Assembly (NCBI GenBank): GCA_039183205.1
Contig: JBCDBR010000016.1
Location: 1-64,000, forward strand
From: HKCCE3408 sp039183205
Lineage (GTDB): Bacteria > Pseudomonadota > Alphaproteobacteria > Rhodobacterales > Rhodobacteraceae
Length of the DNA stretch: 64,000 nt
Direction of reading: 5' to 3'
Shown: positions 1 through 8,241 of the stretch, piece by piece
How the letters are laid out: the number at the start of each line of letters is the position of its first letter
Position numbering within the stretch: position 1 is the stretch's first letter
Program-made: the position numbers and the translations under genes
The notes under the pieces: model-generated
Databases searched by the model: none
The model's input: the letters and a program-made list of their open reading frames with translations, nothing else
Told to the model about the DNA's origin: nothing

Positions 1-40
1 ATGCATGAGCTTTAGGGCGCACTTATCGACCGCGCTCGAA

Positions 41-235
41 CTACGGTACGCGGGCATCAAGGTTGCCCGTTAAGGCTTCGACAAAGGTCGTGTCGTAAAT
101 GCGCTTCTGCCGGTCAAGGCTTCGGCGAAAGATGGCGATCATTTCTTGAAGGTCGTCCAGGTCATCAGACGTGATCTGGTGGAGATCAAACTGAACTTTA
201 ATGCCGTCAATCTCAAGGATACGAATTTTACTCAT
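41..235 (-). CDS. small hypothetical protein of the phage-like gene cluster
   Basis: A 64-residue protein beginning MSKIRILEIDGIKVQFD. The ATG at 235 is preceded by a GGAGG-type ribosome site about 8 bases upstream, which favours it over longer in-frame starts. It overlaps the end of the upstream gene by 8 bases in an ATGAGTAA arrangement, so the two are probably translationally coupled. The sequence is rich in D/E and I/L and shows no membrane segment or signal peptide. I recognise no family. It is the last gene visible on this arm of the integrated element. Confidence 0.5.
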   Translation of the reverse strand: MSKIRILEIDGIKVQFDLHQITSDDLDDLQEMIAIFRRSLDRQKRIYDTTFVEALTGNLDARVP

Positions 236-890
236 GACCGTCGCCTCCGTGATGAGGGAGGTCGTCGATATTTTCCTGAATGCAGTGAAATGACGTGGCT
301 GCGACCCAGGGGTTCTCATCCCAGCCGTAGCCGCGCTTGGCGTTGAGGGAATTCCAAAGGCTCTGGAATTGATCTCGCGCGCTTCTTGCGTTTGGCCCGA
401 TGATGGGCTTCACGCCCTCTTCAAGGCAGTCACCGGCGCTGATGTCCTGCACCCGCTCCACGCGCACGTCTGTGACGATCAGGGTAAGGCGACTCGCCCA
501 TCGGGGCATGTGGATGGAGGGGCGCCAGGTAACCTCGCGGTCCGGATCGCCGGGCTGAACGGTGGGCCAGCGCACCCCGCTATTGTCGCTCGCGTCCGCT
601 CGGTACAGGCAGCGGCCACTTTGAGGCTTTCGGTCGACATCTGTGACTTGAGCCCAAGCCTCGCGCACCCAAAGGCGATCACCGGGCGTGTGTCGAGGCA
701 CGGCATAGCGCGAGCCAACCCACTTTGGACCAGGACCAGTCCAGGACCACATGCGTTCATCGTGGTTCCATCGGCATGCTTTGAAGTCGTCAGGCGGCTC
801 GGGCCTAAACACCCGTCGCGTCATGGTCTTCCCGCCCTCAAGCAGGGCGCGCACCATCTCTCCGCTGAATAGGATTTGCCGGTCACTCAT
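228..890 (-). CDS. phage-associated protein of the type often annotated morphogenetic or ASCH-like
   Basis: A 220-residue protein. Its N-terminus (SDRQILFSGEMVRALLEGGKTMTRR) matches my memory of a family common in prophages, where a short start of the form 'ILFSxxMVxAILxGxKTxTRR' precedes repeated W-x-REA-type and RYxxD-type motifs; here 'GDRLWVREAW' and 'CLYRADA' are seen. These proteins are often labelled morphogenetic, or loosely linked to the ASCH/PUA RNA-binding fold, but the biochemical role is not established. The ATG at 890 has a GGAGGTGGCG ribosome site directly upstream. It overlaps both neighbours by 8 bases, giving a three-gene coupled unit. It is good evidence that 1-1430 belongs to an element and not to the host core. 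Confidence 0.6.
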   Translation of the reverse strand: MSDRQILFSGEMVRALLEGGKTMTRRVFRPEPPDDFKACRWNHDERMWSWTGPGPKWVGSRYAVPRHTPGDRLWVREAWAQVTDVDRKPQSGRCLYRADASDNSGVRWPTVQPGDPDREVTWRPSIHMPRWASRLTLIVTDVRVERVQDISAGDCLEEGVKPIIGPNARSARDQFQSLWNSLNAKRGYGWDENPWVAATSFHCIQENIDDLPHHGGDGHE

Positions 891-1227
891 CGCCACCTCC
901 CTCTCGCGCAGGCTGGGAGCAGAGAGGAAGCGCCGCAAATGCCGTGTCGGCGATGCCCTGAAACTCCAAAGCCTTCTGAGAAGCCAGTGACCAGACCTTT
1001 TCTATCGCTAAATCGAGAGCTTCCTCAGATGAGGCCCCGCTGTCGGTCAGTTCGATTGGGTATTGCGAGAGGCTCTTGCAGGCAAGCACCCAGGTGCCGG
1101 GATGGTTCAGGTGGCCGCAGGATACAAAAATGCGAAGACCATCAATCTCTGTGGCCCAAGCCGTTTGCGCAGTTTTCCCGCGCTGTCCCTGCGCGTAACT
1201 GGTGGCATCAATCCAAGGCAGGCTCAT
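883..1227 (-). CDS. hypothetical protein, first gene of the phage-like trio
   Basis: A 114-residue protein with no family that I recognise. It reads MSLPWIDATSYAQGQRGK at the start, has a middle part rich in W, C and G ('IFVSCGHLNHPGTWVLAC'), and an E/A-rich helical end. No signal peptide or membrane segment is visible. The ATG at 1227 follows a G-rich stretch (GGGGGTGGGGGT) that is only a weak ribosome site. The gene ends in an ATGAGTGA overlap with the next gene and lies about 150 bases from the truncated tRNA that marks the element boundary. Confidence 0.45.
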   Translation of the reverse strand: MSLPWIDATSYAQGQRGKTAQTAWATEIDGLRIFVSCGHLNHPGTWVLACKSLSQYPIELTDSGASSEEALDLAIEKVWSLASQKALEFQGIADTAFAALPLCSQPAREGGGDE

Positions 1228-1379
1228 ACCCCCACCCCCAAGCGCAGGCCTTGAGGCATTTGCGAAGTGCTCAGAAGTTCACAGAACCCGGCAAGAGCGA
1301 TAATGCTTGGCCAAAGGGGGAACAGATGGCCTATAAAAAGCGCTCTATTGGTAAGAAAACAAAGGCTTGGCCGGAGCCT

Positions 1380-1430
1380 GCTTCGTTCACATCGAAGATG
1401 TCGGGAGTTCAAATCTCTCATCACCCACCA
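1380..1430 (+). repeat. 3' fragment of tRNA-Val(CAC), probable attachment site
   Basis: The bases from 1380 match the anticodon stem, variable loop, T arm, acceptor strand and CCA of a tRNA-Val. The anticodon loop reads TTCACAT (anticodon CAC) between CTTCG and CGAAG arms, and the acceptor end is ATCACCC-A-CCA. It parallels the intact tRNA-Val(UAC) at 3761-3836 but differs in the anticodon loop and T loop (GTTCAAATC against GTTCGAGTC). Upstream of 1380 the D arm and 5' acceptor strand are missing, so it cannot be a working tRNA. This is the pattern left when an element integrates into a tRNA gene. Confidence 0.75.
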
Positions 1431-1431
1431 A

Positions 1432-1469
1432 AAAACGCGCGTGCGATCCGCAGGCGCGTTTTGTTTTTT
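1432..1469 (+). terminator. Rho-independent terminator after the tRNA fragment
   Basis: AAAACGCGC (1432-1440) pairs with GCGCGTTTT (1454-1462), followed by GTTTTTT. It directly follows the CCA of the tRNA fragment and is probably the original terminator of the tRNA-Val(CAC) gene, left behind at the junction. Confidence 0.75.
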
Positions 1470-1616
1470 CGGGCGATGACATATCGCAGGATGAACGCGC
1501 CAGACCCCTAAAATTGCAGGCAGTTTTTCGGAATTTAGGCTCCGAAAGCAGCGGGGTTGTGACTGGACATTAAGGAAAGATCCCTATCCGGCACATGGTC
1601 CAGATCGGAGAGAACC
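1470..1616. other. leader of the chemoreceptor gene
   Basis: Non-coding on both strands as far as I can see. It contains AGGAAAG (1574-1580) and, next to the start codon of the chemoreceptor, a GGAGAGAACC ribosome site. I could not identify a clear promoter. Confidence 0.3.
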
Positions 1617-3707
1617 ATGGAACAGCTTTCCATTTCGCAGCGCATTGGCGCGGCATTCGCCATCGTCATCGTGTCGTTGATCGGCGTCGCTGTTTTCGCG
1701 ACGTTCAGCGCACAGCGGATGGAAAGGGCCTTTGAAAGCTACCGCGAAGCATCGGTGGAAACGGATTTTCTCAATTCCATACTGGACGATCTGCTGGCCG
1801 CGCGCGCCGCGAGTGCGCGATTTAGAAATAACGGGGACCTGGCGGCGGCAAATTCGGTGGCCGAGATCGTGGGAGAGATCACGTCTTCAAGCCGCGCGAG
1901 CGAGGTTTTCGCCGATGATCCGGAAATGCTGGCGCAGGTTGAAACCATCACTGCCGACATTGCGGCCTACCTCGACCGGTTCAATGCAACGATCACATTG
2001 CAGCGCGACCGAGACGCCTTGGTCGAAGGTCTTCGCGAGGTTGGCCTGTCCAGCCGGCAAGGCCTCTCTGCGATTTTCGCTGACCTGAATTCACAAGGTA
2101 ATTCGGCCGGCATGGTTGCCACGGCGCGCGGGTTGGAATCGCTGATCCTTGGGCGCCTTTATGTTGAGCGGTTTTTGTTGAACAACGATCCAGTAGATTT
2201 GGATACAGCCCGTGGTCACTTGGCCGATGCGCAACGTCACGTTCAGTTGATGGTGCGCTTGGTTGCCGACATTCCTTTGATCGGCGAACGCGCGAGTGTG
2301 ATCCTTCCGATGATCGAAGACTTCGATGCACGCGTGGGCGAGACCGCGTCGATGATTTTTGATCGCAACCGGATCAACACCGAAGAGATTGATGTCATCG
2401 GCGATCGTGCCGAAGCGGAGATCAATGCAATCGTCAGCGCGTTGTCGGACGATCGCAGCCAAGCTGCACGCGCGGCACAACAGATCATTTATCGCTCTGC
2501 ATTATGGGTGATGGTCTTTGGCGCGCTGGCCGCCATTGCTGCAGTTGTCCTTGCCGTCGTTATGGGCCGGTGGATTGCCGGTGCGGTGCAGAGGATGGCC
2601 GATATCACCGACAAGCTTGGCAAAGGTGATTTGTCGGTCACCGTGACCGGCACCGAATATAATCATGAACTTGGTCGGATGGCCAAAGCGCTTGAGGTGT
2701 TTAAAACAAGCCAAGAAGATCGCGCCGCCGGCCGGGCTGAACGAGAGCGCACGCAACGTCAAACGACGGATGTTGTCGAGGTCGTATCGGCGCAGCTCAA
2801 TGAACTGTCCAACGGCGATCTCACGGCCCGGATCGACCAAGCCTTCCCGCCGCAATTCGAAGAATTACGGACCAATTTCAACAGTGCCACCGAACGGCTC
2901 CGGGCCGCCTTCAATCAGGTGTTGGAAGCGGCCGGAGAAATCGGTGGCAACGCGCAGATGGTAGGCGAGGCCACGGAACAGCTCTCGACCCGAACCGAGA
3001 CGCAGGCGGCCACGCTCGAAGAAACCTCGGCGGCCATGCATCAGATCAGCGATAGCGTGTCCCAGACCGACGGCAATACGAATGAGGCGAATTCCTACGT
3101 CGTCAAGACCCGCGATCGCGCGACCGAAAGCAATGAAGTTGTGACCCAAGCCGTTACCGCGATGGGCAATATTCAATCCTCATCGGAGGAGATCTCGAAG
3201 ATCATCGGCCTGATCGAAGACATCGCCTTCCAAACCAATTTGCTGGCGCTGAATGCCGGCGTGGAGGCAGCGCGTGCGGGTGAGGCCGGTCAAGGTTTTG
3301 CGGTTGTCGCCTCAGAGGTTCGCGCCTTGGCCAAACGGTCGTCCGAAGCAGCCAGCGAGATCAAAGCCTTGATCGTGAGCGCCACGGAAAACGTCGAAAC
3401 TGGCGTTCGCTTGGTCGGTGAGACCGGCAAATCCCTGCAAGAGATTGCCGAAATGGTGGAGACGATTGCGAAATACGTCTCTGACATTAACGATGCGACA
3501 TCGGATCAGGCCATCGGCTTGGGCGAGGTCAACCAAGCGGTGGGTGAGCTGGAATCGGTCACTCAGCAAAACGCCGCAATGGTCGAGGAAACAGCCGCAT
3601 CGGCCCAGCAACTCGCCGACGATTCCCGCCTTTTGCTGGAAATGAGCGCGCAATTCCGGCTTGAGCCCGAGACCGAGCAAGGTACCGAGTACCGCGCGGC
3701 AAGCTAG
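1617..3707 (+). CDS. methyl-accepting chemotaxis protein
   Basis: A 696-residue inner-membrane chemoreceptor that passes ligand signals to CheA/CheW. Seen in order: a first membrane helix at about residues 9-30; an extracytoplasmic all-helical region of about 260 residues; a second membrane helix at about 293-315; a HAMP domain; a second HAMP-like stretch (LSNGDLTARI); and the conserved signalling hairpin. The hairpin tip around residues 533-575 reads EDIAFQTNLLALNAGVEAAR, followed by AGQGFAVVASEVRALAKRS. The size of the sensor part suggests a helical bimodular type, but the ligand cannot be predicted. The protein ends LEPETEQGTEYRAAS, without the NWETF-type pentapeptide used to tether CheR in enteric receptors. 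The ATG has a GGAGAG ribosome site. It is a lone receptor gene with no che genes nearby. Confidence 0.93.
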   Translation: MEQLSISQRIGAAFAIVIVSLIGVAVFATFSAQRMERAFESYREASVETDFLNSILDDLLAARAASARFRNNGDLAAANSVAEIVGEITSSSRASEVFADDPEMLAQVETITADIAAYLDRFNATITLQRDRDALVEGLREVGLSSRQGLSAIFADLNSQGNSAGMVATARGLESLILGRLYVERFLLNNDPVDLDTARGHLADAQRHVQLMVRLVADIPLIGERASVILPMIEDFDARVGETASMIFDRNRINTEEIDVIGDRAEAEINAIVSALSDDRSQAARAAQQIIYRSALWVMVFGALAAIAAVVLAVVMGRWIAGAVQRMADITDKLGKGDLSVTVTGTEYNHELGRMAKALEVFKTSQEDRAAGRAERERTQRQTTDVVEVVSAQLNELSNGDLTARIDQAFPPQFEELRTNFNSATERLRAAFNQVLEAAGEIGGNAQMVGEATEQLSTRTETQAATLEETSAAMHQISDSVSQTDGNTNEANSYVVKTRDRATESNEVVTQAVTAMGNIQSSSEEISKIIGLIEDIAFQTNLLALNAGVEAARAGEAGQGFAVVASEVRALAKRSSEAASEIKALIVSATENVETGVRLVGETGKSLQEIAEMVETIAKYVSDINDATSDQAIGLGEVNQAVGELESVTQQNAAMVEETAASAQQLADDSRLLLEMSAQFRLEPETEQGTEYRAAS

Positions 3708-3760
3708 CGCCGATCAGGCCTTGCATCCGGGCCTGCCCGCAGTTTAAACCGCCCCCGGAT

Positions 3761-3836
<76 letters not shown>

Positions 3837-4802
3837 AAGTCTCAACCCAGATGTGAACCTTCCGAACCCTTTGAATGGACGGTGTTTTTCGCCACGATGC
3901 CTGCGTTGTCGGCCAGAGACGGCCCCGTCGGCAAAGGCTCCTCTCAGCATGGCGCGCCGGAGAAAACACCCGACTTTCTCGTGAGTTCCATGGGTTTTCT
4001 GGGAAAGCGAAACGCGCGTTCGATCGGTTTGATCCTGGTCGCCCGGCCGGGCATCTTCTGCGCCAATCGCGCGGAGAGGCGGGCCCTCTCCTTGGCAAGC
4101 TACTCAAGACGGCCATCCCGGACGCGATGACGACGAGGTATGTACCGTCGAAGGCCCCGTGATGCGCCGTTTAAGCTGGAGCTCCGTTGTCTTGGGGTCA
4201 CGCCTGAGATGCGTGGGTGCCGCTCGCCCGGCTGCGCAGGATTTGCGCCAGGTATCGCCGAACAGGATGCGGATGGTGGCAAGGGCGTTGATATGGTGGT
4301 ACGGCCATGGAGCATCCCTGCGCAAACCGCTTTAATTTCTGCGCGGCAGATCGAAGTGTGAAACGCGCTTCTGGATTTCCGCGGCGCAGAGGGAACAGGA
4401 CCGTGTCGTCGCCTGTCCCATTGCCCGTGAGGCGGTGACGCGTTGGCCTGCATCGTCGCGCAAACATACTTCTTCGATAGCATGTCGGCATTGGGATCGG
4501 TTGCCGCAAGTCTCGACCAATCACGCAGAATACGGCGGTGGTTGCCGACCCGGATCGCGTGGCTTCCGGCCCGCTAAGCGCGAAAAGCGGCCTCAAATGC
4601 GCAGGTTGCGCGCATCTGAGCCATGATACAGCGCGCTGGCCGTTCTGAGAAGCATTGCGCGGCTCTCTTCGCCTTGATGCACAAAAAAACCAAAAAAATT
4701 CCTTAAAGTGCAAATTTGCACATATCTTGTCCGGCTGTGAGCCTATCCCGCGATATGCCCGCGCTATATCCGTACCTCAGCAATGACATCGGAGACATAG
4801 CC
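3837..4802. other. gene-poor stretch of about 960 bases
   Basis: I find no credible gene here. Open frames exist on both strands, the longest at 4198-4713 on the minus strand, but their translations are rich in R, P, S and C and match no family I know, as expected of high-GC non-coding DNA. The stretch may hold a decayed gene. The last 120 bases become AT-rich and hold the promoter region of the pirin gene, including a perfect palindrome at 4708-4721. Confidence 0.4.
4708..4721. promoter_or_regulatory. perfect palindrome GTGCAAATTTGCAC upstream of the pirin gene
   Basis: A 14-bp perfect palindrome in an AT-rich patch 82 bases before the pirin start codon. Its size and place suit an operator for a dimeric repressor or activator. 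No regulator gene is adjacent, so the cognate protein is unknown. Confidence 0.4.
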
Positions 4803-5741
4803 ATGAGTTGGAACCCAGCCCTTGATCCCGATTGCCCCACCGGCGAGGACATCGACGCCATCGAGACGGTCATCGTGCCGCGAGCGCGCGATTTGGGGGA
4901 TTTTGAAGTGCGCCGGGCGCTGCCCGCCCCGAAACGGCAAATGGTGGGACCGTTTATTTTCTTTGATCAGATGGGACCGGCGGAATTTTTGACCGGTCAA
5001 GGCGTCGATATTCGCCCGCACCCGCATATCGGCTTGGCCACCGTGACCTATCTTTTCAAAGGCCTGTTTCATCACCGCGACAGCCTCGGCACCGATCAAT
5101 GGATCGAACCGGGCGCGGTCAATCTGATGACCGCCGGCCACGGCATCACGCATTCGGAGCGGATTGATGGCGCGGCCTTAGAAAACCCCTATACGCTGTC
5201 GGGCATTCAGACCTGGTTGGCCTTGCCAGCGGGTGCCGAAGACACCGCGCCTGCTTTCGTGCATGCGCCCAAAACCGATCTGCCGCTGTTGGACGGAGAG
5301 GGCAAACAACTCCGCCTTATTCTCGGCTCCGCTTATGGCGATACCGCGCCCGTGCCGACCGCGTCTGAGATGTTCTATGCCGATGCGGTCTTGGAGGCTG
5401 GCGCCAAACTGCCAATGCCGGACGGGCATGAAGATCGAGGCGCTTATGTCTTTGACGGGTCGGTCTCAATTGCTGGTGAGACCTTTGAGAAAGGCCAGAT
5501 GATGGTGTTCCGCCCCGGCGACCGCGTGTCGATGACGGCCGGAGACGCAGGGGCCCGGGTGATGATTTTGGGCGGTGAGACCTTGGAAGGACCGCGTTAT
5601 ATTTGGTGGAACTTCGTGGCCTCGTCGAAGGAACGGATTGAGGCGGCGAAAGAGGCCTGGCGCGAGGGCGATTGGCAAAACGGCCGGTTTCAATTGCCGC
5701 CGACCGACAATGCCGAGTTTATCCCGCTTCCCAACCGCTAG
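4803..5741 (+). CDS. pirin family protein
   Basis: A 312-residue bicupin. The N-terminal cupin carries the pirin metal-site motifs RPHPHIGLATVTYL and GHGITHSE, and the C-terminal half matches the pirin C-terminal domain (GAKLPMPDGHEDRGAYVFDG). Bacterial pirins bind iron or another metal; some have quercetin dioxygenase activity and others act as regulatory partners, so the exact role here is open. I chose the ATG at 4803, which has GGAG seven bases upstream and starts at the usual family position; an in-frame extension to 4716 is possible but would be unusual. It is followed on the same strand by a DMT-family transporter 128 bases later. Confidence 0.88.
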   Translation: MSWNPALDPDCPTGEDIDAIETVIVPRARDLGDFEVRRALPAPKRQMVGPFIFFDQMGPAEFLTGQGVDIRPHPHIGLATVTYLFKGLFHHRDSLGTDQWIEPGAVNLMTAGHGITHSERIDGAALENPYTLSGIQTWLALPAGAEDTAPAFVHAPKTDLPLLDGEGKQLRLILGSAYGDTAPVPTASEMFYADAVLEAGAKLPMPDGHEDRGAYVFDGSVSIAGETFEKGQMMVFRPGDRVSMTAGDAGARVMILGGETLEGPRYIWWNFVASSKERIEAAKEAWREGDWQNGRFQLPPTDNAEFIPLPNR

Positions 5742-5869
5742 CAGCGCTTGCCGCGGGGGCATTGGGATGGCATGCAATCCCGGCGCGCGTCCGGAAGGCT
5801 TTGACCAAGCCGTTTGGCGCGGCCGCCCGGATGGGGGGCGCCAGATGCCAGAATGAGGCCGAACTGCAC

Positions 5870-6835
5870 ATGTCCGACGGGGGGCACACCAAATTTGGCA
5901 TTCTTTTGGTGATTGCGGCGATGTTGGTCATCTCGGTCAACGACGTGATCATCAAGTCGCTCTCGGGCGATTATCCGTTGCACCAGATGATCTTTGTGCG
6001 GTCCGCGATCGGGCTCTTGATCGCTTTAGGATTGCTCCAAATCGAGGGCGGCTGGCAGCTTTTGAAAACCCGTCATCCGGTCTTGCATATGGTGCGGGCC
6101 TTTTCGGTCGCGCTGGCAAATATGCTGTTTTTTGCTGCCATTGCCAGTCTTCCGCTTGGCCTTGCCACGGGCCTATTCTTTGTGGCCCCGTTGTTTATCA
6201 CCCTTTTATCGATCCCGGTTTTAGGCGCTCAGGTTGGCCCCCGGCGTCTGCTGGCCGTTGGCTTGGGACTGGTCGGTGTGGCGGTGATGACCGGAGCCGA
6301 TATCACCATGCCCGACGCTGCGCCCATCTGGGCGTTGGCGCTGCCGATTGCGGCTGCGTTTTGTTACGCCGGTACGCAGATTTTAACCGCAAAGCTCGGC
6401 GTTGAAAGCCGCGCATCGGCGATGGTGGTCTATATCCAGGCGATGTTTTTGGGCATTTCGATCGCAATGTTCGCGATAGCCGGTGATGGACGTTTCGCCA
6501 CCGGGCTCAGCAATGACAGCCTGCAATTCCTGCTGAGGGCTTGGGTCTGGCCTGCGCCCGAAGATCATTGGCGCTTTGCCGTATTGGGGGTCTGCGGCGC
6601 GATTTTCGGCTATGCGATGAGCCAAGCCTACCGGATCGGTGCGCCAGCCAGTCTTGCACCGTTTGAATATGTCGCGCTGCCCTTGGCCTTTTTCTGGGGT
6701 TGGGTCGTCTTTGCCGAACGACCCGGGATCCCGGTTTGGATCGGTGCGGGTCTCATTGCAGGGGCTGGCATCTTCGTGTTGTGGCGCGAGGGCCAACACG
6801 GCGGCAATGTGCCAGCGAAGGGCCCAAGGCGTTAG
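5870..6835 (+). CDS. DMT superfamily (EamA) transporter
   Basis: A protein of about 321 residues with roughly ten hydrophobic segments arranged as two EamA repeats (for example FGILLVIAAMLVISVNDVII near the start and a second half beginning around PIWALALPIAAAFCYAG). Members export or import amino acids, nucleosides or other metabolites across the inner membrane; the substrate cannot be inferred. The start is uncertain: ATG at 5870 fits the family N-terminus, while ATG at 5831 would add 13 residues. It lies on the same strand as the pirin gene and could share its transcript. Confidence 0.85.
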   Translation: MSDGGHTKFGILLVIAAMLVISVNDVIIKSLSGDYPLHQMIFVRSAIGLLIALGLLQIEGGWQLLKTRHPVLHMVRAFSVALANMLFFAAIASLPLGLATGLFFVAPLFITLLSIPVLGAQVGPRRLLAVGLGLVGVAVMTGADITMPDAAPIWALALPIAAAFCYAGTQILTAKLGVESRASAMVVYIQAMFLGISIAMFAIAGDGRFATGLSNDSLQFLLRAWVWPAPEDHWRFAVLGVCGAIFGYAMSQAYRIGAPASLAPFEYVALPLAFFWGWVVFAERPGIPVWIGAGLIAGAGIFVLWREGQHGGNVPAKGPRR

Positions 6836-7142
6836 GGCGGGTGCGAATGATCCTGCGCAAGGGGCAGCTGGCGCGGCACGTCGCGCGGTTTGGGCGTGCG
6901 GGATCGGGCCTGGTTGTCTTCCGGCGGTCGGCGCCGCTGCATGGCCAGGGCGACTGAACAGGATGGCATTTCTTGCTGGCTGCGACGACGTCGGGGCGTC
7001 GGTCGGACGGGTCCAGATCGCGCCCATAATGCCCATCCTGAATTCAGGGGCGCGGGATTAACCGGTTCTGATCCCAGATCGCCGCTTGACGGGGGAGGGC
7101 GCTGGTTTTAGACCGCTCTGCACGCCGGACGCGGGCAAGCGG
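6836..7142. other. intergenic stretch before the tRNA-Asp pair
   Basis: High-GC DNA with no convincing gene. A 36-codon frame at 6847-6957 exists but its arginine-rich product has no recognisable features. The promoter of the tRNA-Asp pair must lie in its right end; I could not pick a clear -35/-10 pair. Confidence 0.3.
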
Positions 7143-7219
7143 GCGGTTGTAGCTCAGTTGGTTAGAGTACCGGCCTGTCACGCCGGGGGTCGCGGGTTCG
7201 AGCCCCGTCAACCGCGCCA
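7143..7219 (+). tRNA. tRNA-Asp(GUC), copy 1
   Basis: A 77-base cloverleaf, acceptor GCGGTTG/CAACCGC, discriminator G and encoded CCA. The anticodon loop CTGTCAC between CCGGC and GCCGG gives GTC. It is identical to the copy that begins 28 bases after its end. Confidence 0.97.
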
Positions 7220-7247
7220 CCGCTTGCCTGAATGGAACGGCCGAAGT

Positions 7248-7324
7248 GCGGTTGTAGCTCAGTTGGTTAGAGTACCGGCCTGTCACGCCGGGGGTCGCGG
7301 GTTCGAGCCCCGTCAACCGCGCCA
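7248..7324 (+). tRNA. tRNA-Asp(GUC), copy 2
   Basis: Base-for-base identical to the copy at 7143-7219, with the same anticodon loop CTGTCAC and encoded CCA. The 28-base spacer suggests the two are transcribed together and cut apart by RNases. Confidence 0.97.
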
Positions 7325-7446
7325 ACATTGCGATCGGACCGTCAAGGTCGCGCGCGACGCCAGAGAGATCACAATCCGTCGAGGCTGAGGCGCGTGGCGC
7401 CGTTGGACCCTATTCGAACGGCGCTCACTGCCATAGCGTGGGGCCT

Positions 7447-8127
7447 ATGCGGAGCGCAGTTTTTATTCTGTCATTGGCGATGATGGGGCCTGCACGGGCC
7501 GAACCGCCGGTTACCTTGGATCTGGCGGGACTTGTCGCGTTGGTGTCAGAGCCGTGGCGCAACGGCCCGACCTTTGAGGCGGATTTGGCCGAGATGCTGC
7601 CCGGTCTGGTGATTTCAACCGACACGCTTCCGGGCGGGCCGCGCGATCCATTTGCTTGGGTGCGCGATGGGCATTTTGCCTCTGTCCCGGGCGTTGTGCC
7701 GATTGGCGCCAATGTGATCTGTTCGCGCTATGGATTGGCCACGCGCGACCATTTTGCCGAACGCGAATTGACCGATCCAGAGACCTTTCGGCTGTTTAGC
7801 CTTTATCAGGTTGAGCATGATGAGGCGACGGCTTGGCCCGAAGGTGCTGTGGCGCGCATGTCGTGCCATATCACCTGGGATGACAGTCGGGCCTTGACGA
7901 TCTTACCCGAAGACGTTGTGGCGGAAATACTGGCCCAGAGCTTTGCCGAGATCTCCGATACCAAGCCGCCCGGACAGGCGGCGTTTTACGGCGCGGAGGG
8001 GTATCGGCTGACCGCGACGGGCGGGATCTCCGATACGGTGCGCGTCCTTGATCGCAGCGTGGTCGTGTTGACCTTGCGCCATCAATCGGTGCGCGTGCGC
8101 AGCTTTTTGATGAATGGGGGTCTTTAG
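7447..8127 (+). CDS. exported hypothetical protein
   Basis: A 226-residue protein with a Sec signal peptide: MRSAVFILSLAMMGPARA followed by a likely cut before EPP. The mature part is soluble-looking, with two cysteines (in VICSRYG and MSCHITW) that could form a disulfide in the periplasm. I recognise no named domain. An in-frame GTG three codons upstream (7438) is possible, but the ATG gives a normal signal peptide. It faces the convergent mnmA gene. Confidence 0.7.
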   Translation: MRSAVFILSLAMMGPARAEPPVTLDLAGLVALVSEPWRNGPTFEADLAEMLPGLVISTDTLPGGPRDPFAWVRDGHFASVPGVVPIGANVICSRYGLATRDHFAERELTDPETFRLFSLYQVEHDEATAWPEGAVARMSCHITWDDSRALTILPEDVVAEILAQSFAEISDTKPPGQAAFYGAEGYRLTATGGISDTVRVLDRSVVVLTLRHQSVRVRSFLMNGGL

Positions 8128-8241
8128 GAGCGCGCGCCGCCTCAGGCCGGCCCAAGGGCCAGCCCTCGTTGGCGCGCATTGCCATGGACAGCGTCGTGGA
8201 CGGGGCGAGAGGCCTGCCGGGTCTTTGGGCTCATGTGCCGA

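Larger units (their letters stand above)
1..1430. mobile_element. arm of an integrated element (prophage or island), cut by the window edge
   Basis: Three short, tightly overlapping genes of phage character (41-1227) are read leftwards, away from a truncated tRNA-Val(CAC) 3' end at 1380-1430. A tRNA 3' end duplicated at an element boundary is the usual trace of site-specific integration. The integrase, the other boundary and the intact tRNA-Val(CAC) are not in the window and would lie to the left. That this is a prophage rather than another integrative element is inference from gene style only. Confidence 0.55.

Noticed and set aside
876..1511. 211-codon plus-strand frame
   Set aside because: It crosses the opposite-strand phage gene and the tRNA fragment, and its product is basic and low in recognisable structure.
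4198..4713. 171-codon minus-strand frame, considered as a decayed IS5-type transposase
   Set aside because: Scattered residues such as FDLPRRN recalled IS5 ends, but no DDE motif, inverted repeats or target duplication could be seen.
7044..7328. Minus-strand frame with a repeated TGLEPATPGVTGRYSNQ
   Set aside because: The repeat is the antisense of the two identical tRNA-Asp genes.
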